64,000 nucleotides of DNA from Tectiglobus sp965223355. Lineage in GTDB: Bacteria; Pseudomonadota; Alphaproteobacteria; Rhizobiales; Hyphomicrobiaceae. Every line of letters begins with the position of its first letter. Position 1 is the first letter of the stretch. Shown here piece by piece: positions 43,538-52,134 of the stretch. The DNA is taken from positions 2,232,001 through 2,296,000 of the forward strand of contig CBDCWE010000003.1 of NCBI GenBank assembly GCA_965223355.1, read 5' to 3'. The position numbers and the translations under genes were made by a program. The notes beneath the pieces are model-generated. The model saw only the letters and a list, made by a program, of their open reading frames with translations, had not been told where the DNA came from and ran no database searches.

Positions 43538-46500
43538 ATGGACGATCTTTGTTGCCGCATTTGCCGATCGGAGCAGGTCAGGCTGGCAGAACAGGTTCAA
43601 TCCGGGCAACAGACGCTCGATCTCTACCTGTGTGCAGACTGCGGATCATATTCATACATCCCGGCACCTGAGATCGACTATCGGCATCATACCGACAATC
43701 CGCTCGCTGTGCGCCGCTATCTTGAGACCACTGCGGCAATCGAATGGATGATTGTCAACGTCATGACTGTCATCGGTCAACGAACGGGTGGCCGGCTGTT
43801 GGACATTGGCTGCGGATTTGGCTTCTCAGCCGATGCCGCCAAACGGCTCGCGGGTTGGACAGCGATCGGTGTCGAGCCCTCAACGTGGGGGCGGCTCGGA
43901 GCCGAGGCGCTGGGACTGGAGATCATCGGCGATTTCATCGATCGTTCGCATGTGATCGCCAGCCAACGTTTCGATGTCGTTCATGCATCGGAAGTGATTG
44001 AGCACGTGCCCGACCCGGTGGACTTTCTGACGTTTCTTGGAGAGCTACTGAGCCTCGACGGCGTGCTTGTCGTAACGACCCCGAATGGATCTGCCTTGGC
44101 CGGGCCACTTAGTCAGCCAATGCGAAACGCCGTTCTGTCGCCTGGTGCACACGTGGCATTGTTTACCAAACAAGCCCTGGCAGATGGCCTCTCACGGGCT
44201 GGCTTCAAACACGTGATGGTCGACATCCGGGGGCAAACACTGGTCGGCTATGCCAGCAATTCGCCACTCAACCTGTTTGCCGCCGACCCGGTTACACTCG
44301 GTGCAGCCTATGTGCACAAGCTCATCGAGGCCGCGCCGGCCGACGACGCGCTGTTGGCAGGATTGCGCTTCAGGCTGTTCAAATATCTCGTTGATGGCGG
44401 CGATTACGAAAGCGCGACGGAGGTTTTGCGGGACATCGAAGCAGACCTTTCGCCCCTGCGTGTGACGAGCCTCAGCGCAGACGATTACGCGGCGGAGCAT
44501 CGGTCTTATGCCGGCGTTCTCTGCTACTACGCGGGCATATTGGCCCTCAATCATCAGCAAGCGCCACAGCGCGCACGCGAACTTTTCTCCTGGTCCCACA
44601 CCCATTGCCGGCATTTGGTAGCAATGGCGCCACACGATGCCGTATTTGAACAGATCATCGTGTGGCACTCACTGTTCCATGAAGCACTTGCCCACGAAGC
44701 GGAGGGCAATCGACAAGCCGCGGCGCCAATTTATGCCGGTATTGTCGTTGCGGCCAAGTCGCAGGCCGGCGATGTGCCTGACGACATTCGTCAGCGTGCG
44801 GCCACTCGGCTCGCGGCCATCGACGGCGGTGAATCTCAAAGGGTCGCAGCGCCGGCATCATCGTTGCCGCCAACCCCGCGCGCGATGTCGAATTCTGCCG
44901 AAACACCGGTCGTCTACACCGCGATTTTCGATGACTACGACGACGCTCCGACCGTTGATCTGCCTGAGGCCGGTCTGAGATATGTCCTCTTCACCGATGG
45001 TCACATCGAAGCGCCGGCGCCATGGGAAGTCAGGCGGATCGGTCGCGTATTTCGCGACCCGCAACGCGATGCGCGGCGCGTGAAGCTCTTGCCTCACATA
45101 TTTCTACCCGAGCACGACCTGTCGGTCTGGATCGATGCAAACTGCCGGCTGCGACAGTTGACGGCAAAGGATGTTGCCCAACTTCTCGGCGATGCTGAAA
45201 TTGCCGTTTCACGCCACCATGACCGTGATTGCCTGTTCGATGAGGCCGACGTCCTGCTGACGTCAGGTGATTTTGATTCCGCCGCCGCGATCACTCGGCA
45301 GGTCGCACGCTATGACTCCGTCGGCATGCCGCGTCACTTCGGTCTTCACGCAACAATGATGCTGATCCGCAGACACAACGAGCCCAACGCGAAGGCCTTT
45401 GCCAACAGCTGGTGGGCGGAGGTTGCCAGCTATTCCAAGCGCGATCAACTGAGCTTCGATTTCGTGCGCTGGACCAGTCAGTCACGCGTTCGTTCACTTG
45501 ATTTAGACTACACCGGCAACGACCATTACGTGTGGGGAAAGGCCGGCGCGGGGGGCCACCGTTCCGGCAATCGCCTGACGAACGAGCATCTGTCGGCGGC
45601 AGTATTCGTGGACGATATCCCGCACCGCCTCGTTGCCCGCTACCGCCCCCGTTACGATGTTTGGGCTCGCAGTTTTCTTCAACGCCTTTATGAGCTTAAC
45701 GCGATCATTGCCGCAGCCGGAGCACCGTTGGTGGACAATCTTTGCTATTTCCATCTCTGCGAATGCTACCGGGACGCGCCGCCCGATCCACGTCGTGGCC
45801 GCCGACGAGAACTATACCTGCGATCCATTGCAGCATCGAAACATCTGGTCGAAATCGGCTTCGATGGTGGCTATGCCGCGCTCCTTGCACTTGAGCATCA
45901 CCCGCTTAAGGTGTCGGCAATCGATAATTCTTCACACGCCTATACCGCCGCCGCTCGATATCTGACCGAAAACTTTCCCGACCGATTTCGCTTCTACAAG
46001 ATGGATAGTCGCTCTTTGATGTGCGATTGTGATGTTGTCGGACTTGCCGGAGCCGATGTCGTGCACATCGCCGGCCGGCGTCGGTTGGAGCTCTCGGCAA
46101 GCGATCTGTTGACAGTCGCAACGATGTGTCAAGCGGGCACCACGATACTCGTCGATGACATCTACGCCGACACCATTGCTGCGCCCGTTGCGGTTCTTGT
46201 TTCGCAAGGCGTTTTGGCAAAAAAGGACGATCTTGCATGCTCGGAGTCTGCCGCCTTTGTCTTGGCGCGGCCAGTACCGCGGTATCCAGCTGCAGACCAT
46301 GACAACCGGGTCGCTGCCCTGGTGGGCTGCGCAATCTCCGAAGATTTCAGTAATCCGTCGCTGGGCGTTGACACCACCGAAGGACCGAACGGCGGCTTGG
46401 AAAAGTACGCCAAGCTCACCGCAGAAATCGAACGGCTTCGTGAGCAGCTTTCGGAAATCAAGTCGTCCACGTCGTGGCGGGGCACTGAGCCGTTGCGAAA

Positions 46501-46546
46501 GATCGTTACCGTTGTCAGGGACCAAATGCGCCGGCACCGTGGTTAG
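43538..46546 (+). CDS. Multidomain methyltransferase / DUF616-type glycosyltransferase / methyltransferase-like protein
   Basis: 1002 residues. Domains in order: a zinc finger (Cys6, Cys9, Cys32, Cys35); a class I SAM methyltransferase (about 60-245; motif I LLDIGCGFGFSADA at 87-100, then VVHASEVIEHVPDP and LVVTTPNG); a helical, TPR-like region (about 255-430); a Pro/Ser linker; a DUF616/TOD1-MUCI70-type glycosyltransferase (about 456-640; VVYTAIFDDYDD, VKLLPHIFLPEHDLSVWIDANCRL); a second methyltransferase-like domain (about 765-900; LVEIGFDGGYAALLALEHHPLKV); and a C-terminal coiled coil ending SSTSWRGTEPLRK, a tail common on bacterial surface-polysaccharide glycosyltransferases. GGAGAGGAAG precedes ATG 43538. 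No other polysaccharide genes are near. It probably modifies a glycan; the target is unknown. Confidence 0.85.
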   Translation: MDDLCCRICRSEQVRLAEQVQSGQQTLDLYLCADCGSYSYIPAPEIDYRHHTDNPLAVRRYLETTAAIEWMIVNVMTVIGQRTGGRLLDIGCGFGFSADAAKRLAGWTAIGVEPSTWGRLGAEALGLEIIGDFIDRSHVIASQRFDVVHASEVIEHVPDPVDFLTFLGELLSLDGVLVVTTPNGSALAGPLSQPMRNAVLSPGAHVALFTKQALADGLSRAGFKHVMVDIRGQTLVGYASNSPLNLFAADPVTLGAAYVHKLIEAAPADDALLAGLRFRLFKYLVDGGDYESATEVLRDIEADLSPLRVTSLSADDYAAEHRSYAGVLCYYAGILALNHQQAPQRARELFSWSHTHCRHLVAMAPHDAVFEQIIVWHSLFHEALAHEAEGNRQAAAPIYAGIVVAAKSQAGDVPDDIRQRAATRLAAIDGGESQRVAAPASSLPPTPRAMSNSAETPVVYTAIFDDYDDAPTVDLPEAGLRYVLFTDGHIEAPAPWEVRRIGRVFRDPQRDARRVKLLPHIFLPEHDLSVWIDANCRLRQLTAKDVAQLLGDAEIAVSRHHDRDCLFDEADVLLTSGDFDSAAAITRQVARYDSVGMPRHFGLHATMMLIRRHNEPNAKAFANSWWAEVASYSKRDQLSFDFVRWTSQSRVRSLDLDYTGNDHYVWGKAGAGGHRSGNRLTNEHLSAAVFVDDIPHRLVARYRPRYDVWARSFLQRLYELNAIIAAAGAPLVDNLCYFHLCECYRDAPPDPRRGRRRELYLRSIAASKHLVEIGFDGGYAALLALEHHPLKVSAIDNSSHAYTAAARYLTENFPDRFRFYKMDSRSLMCDCDVVGLAGADVVHIAGRRRLELSASDLLTVATMCQAGTTILVDDIYADTIAAPVAVLVSQGVLAKKDDLACSESAAFVLARPVPRYPAADHDNRVAALVGCAISEDFSNPSLGVDTTEGPNGGLEKYAKLTAEIERLREQLSEIKSSTSWRGTEPLRKIVTVVRDQMRRHRG

Positions 46547-46547
46547 A

Positions 46548-46847
46548 CCGTTAACACATCAATCCGGGCGCATTAGATCATCTCTGTGCTTTAAGTTGGA
46601 ACCGCAATAGCGGTTCCAACTTAAAGCACAGAGATGATCGCCACTTTAGAGGCGAGCAACTTTCTGCCTTTGTTCGGGATCGTTTCGATTCCGAATAAAG
46701 GCAGGTTGCTCTAGCGCCGATTTGCTGCGCGGCGTTAAGGCTTTGAAAGTAAACCGCTTTGAAAATGAACCACATTGTCTGCATGCTTGCGCCCGGCAGC
46801 GCAGCAAATGAACCATTACCAATGCGCCCGGATTGATGTGTTTACGG
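46548..46847. repeat. Nested inverted repeat holding R1 copy h, between convergent genes
   Basis: A 27-bp inverted repeat, 46548-46574 (CCGTTAACACATCAATCC, GGGCGCATT) and 46821-46847, one mismatch, frames R1 copy h (46574-46714) and a further hairpin (ATTTGCTGCGC/GCGCAGCAAAT). The whole gap between the two convergent stop codons is this structure. R1 copy h is complete, reverse, with a perfect hairpin B. Confidence 0.8.
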
Positions 46848-46848
46848 C

Positions 46849-47247
46849 CTAATCCAACCCCTCTTCGCGCAACTGTTTGAAAACCTTGCTGGCCGTCAGC
46901 ATGGCCTCGCGGATCAGTGGCACACCAATGTAGCCCGACAGATGAATGAGCGCCTCCGTCAATTCCTCCTCGCTCCAGCCCTGACGGCGCGCCATACGGA
47001 TGTGAAGCTCAAGCTCCGGATCGCGGCCGGTGGCAGCATCGGAAATGACGCAGATCATGGTGCGGGTCTTGAGATCCAAGCCGGGGCGCGTCCATAGTGC
47101 GCCGAACACGTTCTCGGCGGCCACGTCGCGAAACTTGCGCATGACCGGATCGTCGTATGTCGACTGGTTCATGCGCTTGACAAACTCTTCACCGAGCAAT
47201 TGCGTGCGCAATGCCATGCCCTTGTCGTGCAACTCGCTATGAGACAT
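46849..47247 (-). CDS. Carboxymuconolactone decarboxylase family protein
   Basis: 132 residues from ATG 47247, which follows GGAGG. Seen: NVFGALWTRPGLDLKTRTMICVISDAATGRDPELELHIRMARRQGWSEEELTEALIHLSGYIGVPLIREAM, the whole CMD fold. It lacks the CxxC of the AhpD-type members, so it is more like true carboxymuconolactone decarboxylases or lactonase-like paralogues. It is the last gene of a minus-strand run: BVMO, aminotransferase, NTF2-like protein, this gene, with R1 copy i in the gap before it. Confidence 0.88.
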   Translation of the reverse strand: MSHSELHDKGMALRTQLLGEEFVKRMNQSTYDDPVMRKFRDVAAENVFGALWTRPGLDLKTRTMICVISDAATGRDPELELHIRMARRQGWSEEELTEALIHLSGYIGVPLIREAMLTASKVFKQLREEGLD

Positions 47248-47293
47248 TGTTGGTTTCCTCCATGTCCATCCGACATACCGGCCAGTGCCGCGC

Positions 47294-47374
47294 GATGATC
47301 GCCGGCTTAGGTGCGAGCAACTTGCTGCCTTCATTCGGGATCGTTCCGATCCCGAATGAAGGCAGGTTGCTCTA
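47294..47374 (-). repeat. R1 repeat, copy i (hairpin A only, reverse)
   Basis: GCCTTCATTCGGGATCG opens the stem and CCCGAATGAAGGCAGG closes it: a T-A pair of the consensus stem is C-G here, changed on both sides. It ends GTTGCTCTA, and the CTA (47372-47374) is the stop codon of the NTF2-like gene. Hairpin B is missing. Confidence 0.85.
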
Positions 47375-47752
47375 ACCGACAAACTTCCAATACGTGTCCT
47401 TCTTGGTGACAAATCCGTCGCGAAACTCCCAGAGATCGCAACCGAGATATTCAAACGGGGCGCCGCCCTGCGGGGTGCCGCGCACGGTCCACTCCGAGAT
47501 CGCCTTCGATTGGTCGACGATCCAGTGGCGCATGTCCTCCCATCGCATGTCCGGGATCTCGCCATAACGAGTCGTCAGCACCGCACCAATTTCAGCCTTG
47601 CCAACGCAGCGGCGGCCCTCCGGCGCGCTCGGGCCGCGCGCCATCAGCCAGATGCAATCGTCCGTGAAATGCGACAGAATGGCGTCGACGTCATGTTGGT
47701 TGAAACCATCCTGGATTTCATCGAGCAAGGCGATTGTGACTTCACGAGACAT
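47372..47752 (-). CDS. SnoaL/NTF2-like protein
   Basis: 126 residues. Seen: ALLDEIQDGFNQHDVDAILSHFTDDCIWLMARGP at the N-terminus and WEDMRHWIVDQSKAISEWTVRGTPQGG, then GCDLWEFRDGFVTKKDTYWK, the cone-shaped NTF2-like fold. Members act as isomerases, dehydratases or ligand-binding proteins; the residues do not let me choose. GGAGGAGC lies upstream of the ATG. Its stop codon belongs to R1 copy i. It is 86 nt after the aminotransferase gene in the same run. Confidence 0.87.
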   Translation of the reverse strand: MSREVTIALLDEIQDGFNQHDVDAILSHFTDDCIWLMARGPSAPEGRRCVGKAEIGAVLTTRYGEIPDMRWEDMRHWIVDQSKAISEWTVRGTPQGGAPFEYLGCDLWEFRDGFVTKKDTYWKFVG

Positions 47753-47838
47753 GGCGTGCTCCTCCGGGTCATTGGCCGACGGACAGCTTGGGGGTTCCGG
47801 TGGCGCAGGTCAAACTGATCGGCGGTATTTGCGATCTC

Positions 47839-49155
47839 TCAACCAAGGCAGTCTGCCAGCGCCGTCTCGAACATCGCCACGCCGAGATCGATTTCGTCAT
47901 TGCTGATGGTGATCGGTGGGGCAATGCGGAAGACGCCGAGTTCGCCGCGCACGATGCTGGTCGACAGACCGAGATCGAGGGCGCGCTGCATGACGCGTTG
48001 GGCAAGCGCGGGGGCTGGCGTCTTGGTGTGCCGGTCCGCGACCAGTTCAACGCCGATGAGCAGGCCCCGGCCGCGGACATCGCCGATCTGTTCGAAGCGT
48101 TGTTGAAGCGTCTCGAAGCCCTGTCGCAGGCGGTCGCCGGCGACACGCGCGCGATCGGCCAGCTGATCGCGAAGGATGATCTCAATGACTTTGAGGCCGA
48201 CGGCTGCTGGTAAGGGGTCGGCAGCGTGAGTCGTATAAAAGTGGAAGCCGTTGTCAAAACACCGCTGTTCGATCTCGGCGCTGGTGATGACGGCCGACAG
48301 AGCGAGGCCGGCGCCGAGAGTTTTAGAGAGCGTCACGAGATCGGGGATGAAGCCATCGCGGGCGCAGTCAAAGAGCTGGCCGGTGCGGCCCAGTCCGGTT
48401 TGTGCTTCGTCTACGATGACCAGCATGCCGCGAGCCCTGGCGTGCTCTGCCGCCGCTGCCACGTAGCCCTCGGGCGGCACGATGACACCGCCGGAGGACA
48501 GGATCGGCTCGATGATGAATGCGGCCGGACGGCCGGCGGACTGGCGGTCATAGAGTTCGAAGCCGTAGTCCAGCTCGCCGTGCCAATCGTAGGTGTCGCC
48601 GCTTACAAACCGCGGCCGGTAGGGGGTCGGTGCCGGCAATACGAACGAGCCCGGGGCCGCAGGGCCGTGCCCCACCCGGCTCGAATTGTAGGTAACCGAC
48701 GCCGCGCCGTGGGTGACGCCATGCCAGGAGCGCGACAGGGCCAGCACTTCGTAACCGCCGGTTGCGGTCTTGGCCATGCGCAGGGCCGCTTCGTTGGACT
48801 CACCACCGGTGGAGAGCAGCAGCACGCGGTCGAGTGCGCCCGGTGCGATGTCGGCAAGCTTGCCAGCAAGGTCGATGACCGGGCGCGACAGAAGCTGCGA
48901 ATAGAGATGGACCAGTTGGCCGGCCTGCGCGGCGATGACGGCGGTAATCTCGGGATGACTGTGGCCGAGAATGGCGCTCATTTGCCCCGATGCGAAATCG
49001 AGCAGGCGGCGGCCGTCCGTCGTCGTCATGAAGGAGCCCGCGGCGGCGGCGATGATCGCCGGCTGGAAGTCGTGACCATAACGCACGAGATGGCGGTCGG
49101 CGCGCGACCAGAGATCCGCGGCGGCGGGGGAGCGGGAATGGACGTCCGTTGCCAT
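47839..49155 (-). CDS. Class III PLP-dependent aminotransferase (dialkylglycine decarboxylase-like)
   Basis: 438 residues. Seen: FLLFASG-like LLDFASGQMSAILGHSHPEITAVI, LLSTGGESNEAALRMAK, SRSWHGVTHGAASVTY, the PLP-binding Asp in MLVIVDEAQTGLGRTGQLF, and the Schiff-base Lys in PDLVTLSKTLGAGLALSAVI. The wording resembles 2,2-dialkylglycine decarboxylase more than ornithine or GABA aminotransferases, but specificity in this family is hard to call. It starts 12 nt after the BVMO stop, so the two are co-transcribed. Confidence 0.92.
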   Translation of the reverse strand: MATDVHSRSPAAADLWSRADRHLVRYGHDFQPAIIAAAAGSFMTTTDGRRLLDFASGQMSAILGHSHPEITAVIAAQAGQLVHLYSQLLSRPVIDLAGKLADIAPGALDRVLLLSTGGESNEAALRMAKTATGGYEVLALSRSWHGVTHGAASVTYNSSRVGHGPAAPGSFVLPAPTPYRPRFVSGDTYDWHGELDYGFELYDRQSAGRPAAFIIEPILSSGGVIVPPEGYVAAAAEHARARGMLVIVDEAQTGLGRTGQLFDCARDGFIPDLVTLSKTLGAGLALSAVITSAEIEQRCFDNGFHFYTTHAADPLPAAVGLKVIEIILRDQLADRARVAGDRLRQGFETLQQRFEQIGDVRGRGLLIGVELVADRHTKTPAPALAQRVMQRALDLGLSTSIVRGELGVFRIAPPITISNDEIDLGVAMFETALADCLG

Positions 49156-49167
49156 ATGAAGATCAGC

Positions 49168-50808
49168 CTATCGCATTATCAGCTCTCGATAGCCGCCGGC
49201 TGCAACGCGATCGCACCAGTTTCGATAGTCCGGCGCGGTGCCCGAATAGCGCGCAACGACACGGTTCTGCTTGCCTTCGACGTTTATGTTGACGCCGGTC
49301 ATCCAGGAATCGATCTCGTTGGAGAGCAAGCCTTCAGCCTTCTCGGCCACGAAGTCTGTCCACTCTGCAACGGATTGCGGCGTGGCATCGGCGTAGGTGT
49401 AGGCGTTGGCTGTGAGAAAGCCGATCAAGTCGCGCACCCATTCGACATTGTATTCGATCGAACGGGGGATGTTGCCGAGCGCCGTGTGCGGGCCCATGAC
49501 CATGAACATGTTCGGGAAATTGTCGACCATGACGCCAACAAAGGTGCGTGGGCCGGCCCGCCACACATCCTTGAGGCGGATGCCGCCGGCACCGCGCAAA
49601 TCGATGCGATCGAAACTGCCGGTAACAGCGTCAAAACCAGTGGCGTAGATGATGATGTCGAACTCGTAGTGGCTCTTGGCCGTCCGCACGCCGGTTCGCG
49701 TAATCCGCTCGAGCGGCTCGTCGAAGATCGAGATCAGCTTGACGTTGGGTTGATTGTAGACCTCGTAATAGTTGGTTTCCTGCGGGACGCGGCGGGTACC
49801 AAATCCGTGGTCCTTGGGGATCAGCAGTTCGGCCACTTGCGGATCGTCAACGCGCTGACGGACTTTCTCAGCGACGAAATCGGAAATGATCTTGTTGGCT
49901 TTACGATCGGTCAACATGTCGCGGAAGTTGCCCTGCCACATGCCAAAGCCCTGCGACCAGTAACGCTCCTCCAGGAAGGCGTTGCGTTCGGCTTCATCGA
50001 CATCGAAGGTGCGGCGCGGATCGATAGTATGAATGAAGCACGCCGCGGTTTCCTGGCAGCGTTTGAAGATGTCCGGATAGCGGCCACGAATCTCGGCCAT
50101 CTCCTGTTGCGAGATAGGCCGGTTCTGCAGCGGTGTGCACCAGTTCGGCCGCCGCTGGAAGACGGTGAGATCGCCAACCGTCTTGGCAATTTCCTGAATG
50201 ACCTGGACGCCCGTGGCACCAGTGCCGATCACGGCAACACGCTTGCCGTCAAACACCACCGGATGTTTGGGCCAGAGACCAGTGTGATAGGACTGGCCTT
50301 CGAATTCGTCGATGCCTTCGAGACGCGGGAACGTCGGCGCCGACAGCGGCCCGACGGCGGCAACCAGAAAACGCGCACGATGGATGCTGCCGTCTTCAAG
50401 GGTGATCTGCCAGGCGTTGGCGCCGTCCACGAAATGGGCGGCGCTCACACGGCTCGAAAACTGGATATCACGGCGCAAGTCGAACTTGTCTGCGACGTAG
50501 TTCAGGTAGCGCTCGGTTTCCGGTTGCGGGGAGAAATGCTCGGTCCAGTCCCACTCATCGAGGACTTCCTGCGAAAAGGAATAGCCATAGGAATAGCTTT
50601 CAGAATCGAAACGACAGCCCGGATACCGGTTCCAGTACCACGTCCCGCCGACGCCGGTACCGGCCTCGAAAACGCGCACGTTCAAGCCCATCTCGCGCAA
50701 TCGATAAAGCTGATAGAGCCCGGAGATGCCGGCGCCGATGATAATCGCGTCGAAATCCAAAGCTGCGGCAGGCGTCGGCGCTGCCGCATGGTCCAAGGTG
50801 GCCACCAT
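49168..50808 (-). CDS. Flavin-containing Baeyer-Villiger-type monooxygenase
   Basis: 546 residues. Seen: FAD site AIIIGAGISGLYQLYRL (GAGISG 25-30), GTWYWNRYPGCRFD typical of cyclohexanone-monooxygenase-like enzymes, the BVMO fingerprint FEGQSYHTGLWP (FxGxxxHxxxWP), the NADPH site VAVIGTGATGVQVIQEI, and ATGFDAVTGSF near the end. Such enzymes insert oxygen beside a ketone to give an ester or lactone, using NADPH and O2. Start set at MVATLDH; the frame is open 56 codons further up, overlapping the permease end. Followed at once by the aminotransferase. Confidence 0.93.
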   Translation of the reverse strand: MVATLDHAAAPTPAAALDFDAIIIGAGISGLYQLYRLREMGLNVRVFEAGTGVGGTWYWNRYPGCRFDSESYSYGYSFSQEVLDEWDWTEHFSPQPETERYLNYVADKFDLRRDIQFSSRVSAAHFVDGANAWQITLEDGSIHRARFLVAAVGPLSAPTFPRLEGIDEFEGQSYHTGLWPKHPVVFDGKRVAVIGTGATGVQVIQEIAKTVGDLTVFQRRPNWCTPLQNRPISQQEMAEIRGRYPDIFKRCQETAACFIHTIDPRRTFDVDEAERNAFLEERYWSQGFGMWQGNFRDMLTDRKANKIISDFVAEKVRQRVDDPQVAELLIPKDHGFGTRRVPQETNYYEVYNQPNVKLISIFDEPLERITRTGVRTAKSHYEFDIIIYATGFDAVTGSFDRIDLRGAGGIRLKDVWRAGPRTFVGVMVDNFPNMFMVMGPHTALGNIPRSIEYNVEWVRDLIGFLTANAYTYADATPQSVAEWTDFVAEKAEGLLSNEIDSWMTGVNINVEGKQNRVVARYSGTAPDYRNWCDRVAAGGYRELIMR

Positions 50809-50902
50809 GATCTTTGCCCATCCCGGAAATTGCCAACTGGAGGATTGTACTACAAGGCGCGCCGCGTTCGCACCGGGACAAATGTGGTGATCCGCAGTTT
50901 GA

Positions 50903-52039
50903 TCACGCCATATAATTGAGCATGACACCGATCGCGAGCGTTTGCGGGACCGCAATGACCGGCAAGGCGAGCGCAATCTTCCATGAACCGGTGGTATCTT
51001 TCAGGCTCATAACCTCGGTATAATCGGTTGCAACGCCGGCCATCAGAAACGTGAAACCGTTGCCCGGAGCCGAGGCCCGCGTCACGAGATCGGCTGCGAT
51101 CGGGGCGGAACCTTCCGAGCACACCTCGATAATGGTGGCGGCGATGACCGTCATCAGCACACCGAACATCGTCGGGCCGAACCAGTTTGCGAACATGTCC
51201 GCCGGTATTGCGGCGCGAACCGCTGCGGCAAGGACAACGCCGAACAGCAGCCATCGCAGCACCATGCGCGAGCCCTTGAGGCCATCCCAAAGTATCTGCA
51301 TCGCACCGTGCCAGGTCGGGCGCACATCCTTGAGCCAAGTGCGCACGGCTGCACCGAGCGTTGTTTCAGGCCTGCTTCCACGGCCGATCCGTGCCGGGTT
51401 GTCCGGAAGATGGCCGCGGGCCACGAGCGCATCGAAGATCCAACCGGTTATGATGGCGATGACGGCTGAGAGAACAATGAAGGCAATCGTATACCACCAG
51501 CCGACCAGCGCGATGAGCACAACCGTGAGGCTGAGGGAGTTCCAGGGGCTGGCCAGCAGGAAGGCGACGGTCTGACCAATGCTGGCACCGCGCTCGTAGA
51601 GTTTCATGCCGATCATCAAAATGCCGTGGCTGCACAGGTCAAACAGCACACCGGCAGCCGTTGCCCGCAGCAGGCCGGTCGTGCGCCGATTGCCAGCAAG
51701 GGCGGCGATGACCACATCACGCGGGACGCGATCCAAAAGGCCGACGAAAACGATGCCGAGCAGGATGCCCCACCACATTGCGTTCATCAGTTCGTAGGTG
51801 CCGCTGGCAAAATGGCCGAGAGCGTCGTGACCGGCGCCTTCGCCGGGGCCGAACAGCAAATGCCCCAGATATCCGACCGCGACCACCGCGGCGCTGCCCC
51901 ACAGCATCCAATCAATGCGCCGCCGCGCCGCCATGCCGGCGGCCTTGCGCGGGCAGCACGACGGCGTCGCCCGGCTCTGCGGCGGCGCACGATCGGTTGC
52001 CGGTGCCTCACGATGGTCAATGTGATCGGTCGTTTCCAT
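50903..52039 (-). CDS. Permease of the DUF318/ArsP-like family
   Basis: 378 residues. Eight or more hydrophobic helices; seen: MWWGILLGIVFVGLLDRVPRDVV, LFDLCSHGILMIGMKLYERGASIGQTVAFLLASPWNSLSLTVVLIAL, and EVCSEGSAPIAADLVTRASAPGNGFTFLMAGVATDYTEVM, the family's repeated core. DUF318 permeases include ArsP, an exporter of trivalent organoarsenicals, and several uncharacterised metal-linked members. The N-terminal tail has SCCP (Cys28-Cys29), a plausible soft-metal site. The start METTDH is favoured because a MerR-type promoter ends just before it. BVMO follows 94 nt downstream. Confidence 0.88.
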   Translation of the reverse strand: METTDHIDHREAPATDRAPPQSRATPSCCPRKAAGMAARRRIDWMLWGSAAVVAVGYLGHLLFGPGEGAGHDALGHFASGTYELMNAMWWGILLGIVFVGLLDRVPRDVVIAALAGNRRTTGLLRATAAGVLFDLCSHGILMIGMKLYERGASIGQTVAFLLASPWNSLSLTVVLIALVGWWYTIAFIVLSAVIAIITGWIFDALVARGHLPDNPARIGRGSRPETTLGAAVRTWLKDVRPTWHGAMQILWDGLKGSRMVLRWLLFGVVLAAAVRAAIPADMFANWFGPTMFGVLMTVIAATIIEVCSEGSAPIAADLVTRASAPGNGFTFLMAGVATDYTEVMSLKDTTGSWKIALALPVIAVPQTLAIGVMLNYMA

Positions 52040-52046
52040 GACGCAA

Positions 52047-52077
52047 CATATCGGGCTTCTAGTTACTGTAAGGTCAA
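52047..52077 (-). promoter_or_regulatory. MerR-family-type promoter/operator of the permease gene
   Basis: On the minus strand: TTGACC (-35), 19-bp spacer, GATATG (-10). The spacer holds an imperfect dyad, CTTACAGT-A-ACTAGAAG. Long (19-20 bp) spacers with a dyad across them are typical of promoters activated by MerR-type regulators (CueR, ZntR, CadR, PbrR). The transcript start would fall at or next to the ATG at 52039, so the message may be leaderless. No merR gene is in the window. Confidence 0.65.
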
Positions 52078-52134
52078 GGGCGACTGCGTGGCGTTCTGTC
52101 AACTGGCGTGTCGCTGTCTGCCGGCGCGTTAAGC

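Noticed and set aside
43216..43560. Minus-strand open frame of 114 codons upstream of the large methyltransferase gene
   Set aside because: No family similarity, overlaps the start and ribosome site of the large gene.
48226..50919. A plus-strand open frame of about 900 codons opposite the aminotransferase and BVMO genes
   Set aside because: The minus-strand genes have complete family motifs and catalytic residues; the opposite frame shows none and is explained by G+C-rich third codon positions.
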